From Actinomycetes bacterium (lineage in GTDB: Bacteria; Actinomycetota; Actinomycetes; Actinomycetales; Cellulomonadaceae): a stretch of 5,909 nt of DNA. Shown one piece after another: positions 4,178 through 5,909 of the stretch. A program made the position numbers and the translations under genes. The stretch spans positions 1 to 5,909 of the forward strand of contig JAEWEJ010000427.1 in the NCBI GenBank assembly GCA_023389455.1, in the 5' to 3' direction. Numbering within the stretch: the stretch's first letter is position 1; each line of letters begins with the position of its first letter. The notes below the pieces were generated by a model, which saw only the letters and a program-made list of their open reading frames with translations, ran no database searches and was not told the origin of the DNA.

Positions 4178-5087
4178 AGCCTGCGGGCACCAGGTCGACC
4201 TCGACGCGGGGCGTCGCGCCGCCCCCCTCGGTGAAGATCACGCCGCGCAGCGGCGGCACGTCCTGGTAGTCGCGGCCCCAGCCGAGCACCACGTAACGGT
4301 CGTCGACGAGCTGGTCGTTCGTCGGGTCCGCGTCGAGCCAGCCGTGCCCCGGCAGCCACACCGACACCCACGCGTGCGACGCGTCGGCGCCGCGCAGCTT
4401 CGGCCGGCCGGGACGCGGGCGCGTCTCGATGTACCCCGAGGCGTAGCGCGCCGGCAGCCCGTGCAGGCGCAGCGCCGCGATCATCAGGTGCGCGAAGTCC
4501 TGGCACACCCCGGCACGCTGCGCGAGCAGCTGCGCCTGGGTGGTGTGCACGGTCGTGGACCCGGACCGGTACGTCAGCTCGGTGCGGATGCGGTGCACCA
4601 GGTCCACCACGACGTCGGCGAGCGGGCGCTCGTCCGCGAACGACGGTGCCGCCCAGTCGCGCACCTCGTCGACGAACGTGACGTGGGCCGACGGCAGGAC
4701 CGCCTCGCGCAGCGCGACGACGCCCGCCGCGTCCGTGCGCAGCACGCCCAGGTCCCCCGCGGTGACGGCGCGGGCCACGGCGCGCCAGCCGACGTCCGGC
4801 AGCTGCTCGCGCGGCGGCACCGTGCGGCTGACCTCGAGGGTCGACCGGGCCGTCACGACCAGCCGGGTGTGCGGCCGGGTGACCCCGAAGTAGGTCGTGG
4901 TGTTGCCGAACCAGTCGACGTGCCGCCCCGTGTCCGCGGGCTCCGGGTCGACGGTCAGTGAGGTCGCCACCACCCGCTGGTCCGGCAGGTCGCGGGGCGT
5001 CAGCGTGGTGCGGCCGTACGAGTCCGTCACGGGGTGCGGGTACTCGTACGTGGTGCGGTGCACCAGGTCGTACGTGCGGACGCTCAC
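4161..5087 (-). CDS. bacterial transglutaminase-like cysteine peptidase/transferase family protein
   Basis: A 308-aa protein of the transglutaminase-like superfamily. Residues about 5-90 are the N-terminal beta domain typical of bacterial members (HRTTYEYPHPVTDSYGRTTLTPRD). The core follows with a complete triad: C195 in RAGVCQDFAHLMIAALR, H238 in ASHAWVSVW and D254 in GWLDADPTND. The C-terminal GRDYQDVPPLRGVIF block is also typical. Members may act as proteases or amide-bond transferases; the substrate is unknown. There is no signal peptide, so it is cytosolic. The start is GTG at 5087, with a G-rich SD (GGGGGTGA, 5091-5098). It overlaps the upstream alpha-E gene by 4 nt (GTGA), indicating translational coupling in one operon. 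Transglutaminase, alpha-E and ATP-grasp genes recur together across bacteria and are predicted to form a peptide or amide synthesis and processing set. Length and motifs are intact. Confidence 0.93.
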   Translation of the reverse strand: MSVRTYDLVHRTTYEYPHPVTDSYGRTTLTPRDLPDQRVVATSLTVDPEPADTGRHVDWFGNTTTYFGVTRPHTRLVVTARSTLEVSRTVPPREQLPDVGWRAVARAVTAGDLGVLRTDAAGVVALREAVLPSAHVTFVDEVRDWAAPSFADERPLADVVVDLVHRIRTELTYRSGSTTVHTTQAQLLAQRAGVCQDFAHLMIAALRLHGLPARYASGYIETRPRPGRPKLRGADASHAWVSVWLPGHGWLDADPTNDQLVDDRYVVLGWGRDYQDVPPLRGVIFTEGGGATPRVEVDLVPAGSEPFV

Positions 5088-5909
5088 CGCTCACCCCCGT
5101 CGCTCGGCTCACCGTAGGTCGACCCCCACAGGTCGTCCAGGGCCCGGCTCGGCGTCGGCCGGGCGAAGTGCACGCGCTCGATCTCGTCGGACGCCTCACG
5201 CAGGCGCCACAGCATGGAGTCGAGCGCGTCGGTGAGGCGCACGCGTCGCCCGTCCTCGGACACGTCGTTGCCGACCGCCACGGTGTCCAGCTCCGCGACC
5301 AGCCCGGCGACGCCGTGCAGCAGGTGGTCACGCTGGGCGGCGGAGCGCGGTGCGGGGACGGCCTCGAGGTCCACCAGGAGCCGGTCCAGCGCGAAGGCCA
5401 GCGACCGGGGGTTGGTGCGGTCGTGCACCAGCAGGTCGAGCACGCTCGCGACGTCGGCCCCCCGCTGGTGCCGCCGTCGGTACGTGATCCCGGACTCCGC
5501 GGCCAGCAGCACGGACTCCAGAAGCAGGTCCTCGACGTCACCGGGACGCCGCACCACGAGCGTCGCCCGGAGCATCGCGACCAGCCGCTGGGCCCGCTCG
5601 ATGCGGCGGCCCGCGTCGAGCAGGTGCCACCCCACGTCGCGGGTCAGCCCCTCGGCGGCGATCCCCGAGACCGCCAGCAGGCTCTCCAGGACGCGGTCGA
5701 GGGTGGGCCGCAGGCCGGCCGTCACGGCGGCGGGCGCCACCGGGCCGGCGTCCAGGGCGCCGGTGGGGTGCTGCCGGGCACGCACCCGGGCGCGCTCGTC
5801 GCGCAGCGTGCGCTCGATGCGCGCGAGCGGCCCGAACGTGTCGGTCGAGAGCTGGTCGCGCACGGTCGCCGCGGAGCCCGCCAGCCGGCGCACCGCCTCG
5901 GCCACGGAC
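5084..5909 (-). CDS. alpha-E (DUF403) domain protein, C-terminal part, 5' end beyond window
   Basis: The visible 274 codons are open to the right edge with no credible start; the GTG at 5905 is an internal valine. The protein is mostly alpha-helical and Glu/Arg/Leu-rich. It contains alpha-E hallmarks VRDQLSTDTF near the beginning, then RDVGWHLLDAGRRIERAQRLVAMLRATL and, near the end, DALDSMLWRLREASDEIERVHFA. Comparison with usual alpha-E proteins (about 310 aa) suggests roughly 95 residues or more are missing. In some actinobacteria this domain is fused to the C-terminus of a circularly permuted ATP-grasp enzyme; whether it is fused here cannot be seen. Alpha-E proteins lack a proven activity and are predicted to work with the ATP-grasp and transglutaminase partners. 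This gene is promoter-proximal to the transglutaminase gene and overlaps it by 4 nt, so the operon promoter lies right of the window. Confidence 0.88.
   Translation of the reverse strand, partial: SVAEAVRRLAGSAATVRDQLSTDTFGPLARIERTLRDERARVRARQHPTGALDAGPVAPAAVTAGLRPTLDRVLESLLAVSGIAAEGLTRDVGWHLLDAGRRIERAQRLVAMLRATLVVRRPGDVEDLLLESVLLAAESGITYRRRHQRGADVASVLDLLVHDRTNPRSLAFALDRLLVDLEAVPAPRSAAQRDHLLHGVAGLVAELDTVAVGNDVSEDGRRVRLTDALDSMLWRLREASDEIERVHFARPTPSRALDDLWGSTYGEPSDGGER

Noticed and set aside
3168..4961. 597-aa plus-strand open frame across the convergent junction
   Set aside because: It is out of frame with the 302-aa gene and antisense to the transglutaminase gene. The translation is low-complexity and lacks motifs.
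3319..5541. 740-aa minus-strand open frame
   Set aside because: It runs antisense through the 302-aa gene and out of frame through the transglutaminase and alpha-E genes. Its length reflects the rarity of stop codons in very high-GC DNA.

Overview
The window looks like chromosomal DNA from a very high-GC Gram-positive actinobacterium. Strong G/C at third codon positions, GTG starts, leaderless-looking promoters and the gene families all point that way. A Cellulomonas-like member of the Micrococcales is my best guess, from general resemblance only. I see no mobile element, tRNA, rRNA or CRISPR array.

Left part (1-2154). A TetR-family repressor gene on the minus strand (68-712) and a GAF-domain regulator gene on the plus strand (823-2154) are divergent. 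Their shared 110-bp spacer is AT-rich for this DNA. It holds a near-perfect CRP/GlxR-type site (737-752). That site is placed where a class II activator would sit relative to a TACAAT -10 box reading into the GAF gene. A 25-bp perfect-arm inverted repeat (675-699) lies at the start of the TetR gene and may be an autoregulatory operator.

Middle part (2155-4098). About 410 bp without a convincing gene separates the GAF gene from a DinB-like metalloprotein gene (2565-3128). The gap carries three copies of a 12-bp repeat, a pair of GTGCAAC repeats one helical turn apart, two identical GCTAGCGT promoter cores, and a long hairpin. The hairpin's segments can pair in two mutually exclusive ways, so it could be a small structured RNA or attenuator. 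The second GCTAGCGT lies 7 nt before the DinB GTG start, as in a leaderless mRNA. An unrecognised 302-aa protein gene follows (3190-4098), again with a -10-like box 6 nt before its ATG.

Right part (4099-5909). An exact 8-bp-period tandem repeat (8 units, 4096-4159) fills the gap between the 302-aa gene and a convergent minus-strand operon. That operon contains a bacterial transglutaminase-like gene (4161-5087) and, upstream of it with a 4-nt overlap, the C-terminal part of an alpha-E (DUF403) protein gene that runs off the right edge. These two families commonly occur with a circularly permuted ATP-grasp protein, in a widespread set predicted to make or process peptide or amide bonds. The ATP-grasp part would lie beyond the window.

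The most interesting signals are non-coding: the octamer array, the structured leader at 2382-2484 with its twin promoters, and the CRP-type site between the divergent regulators.
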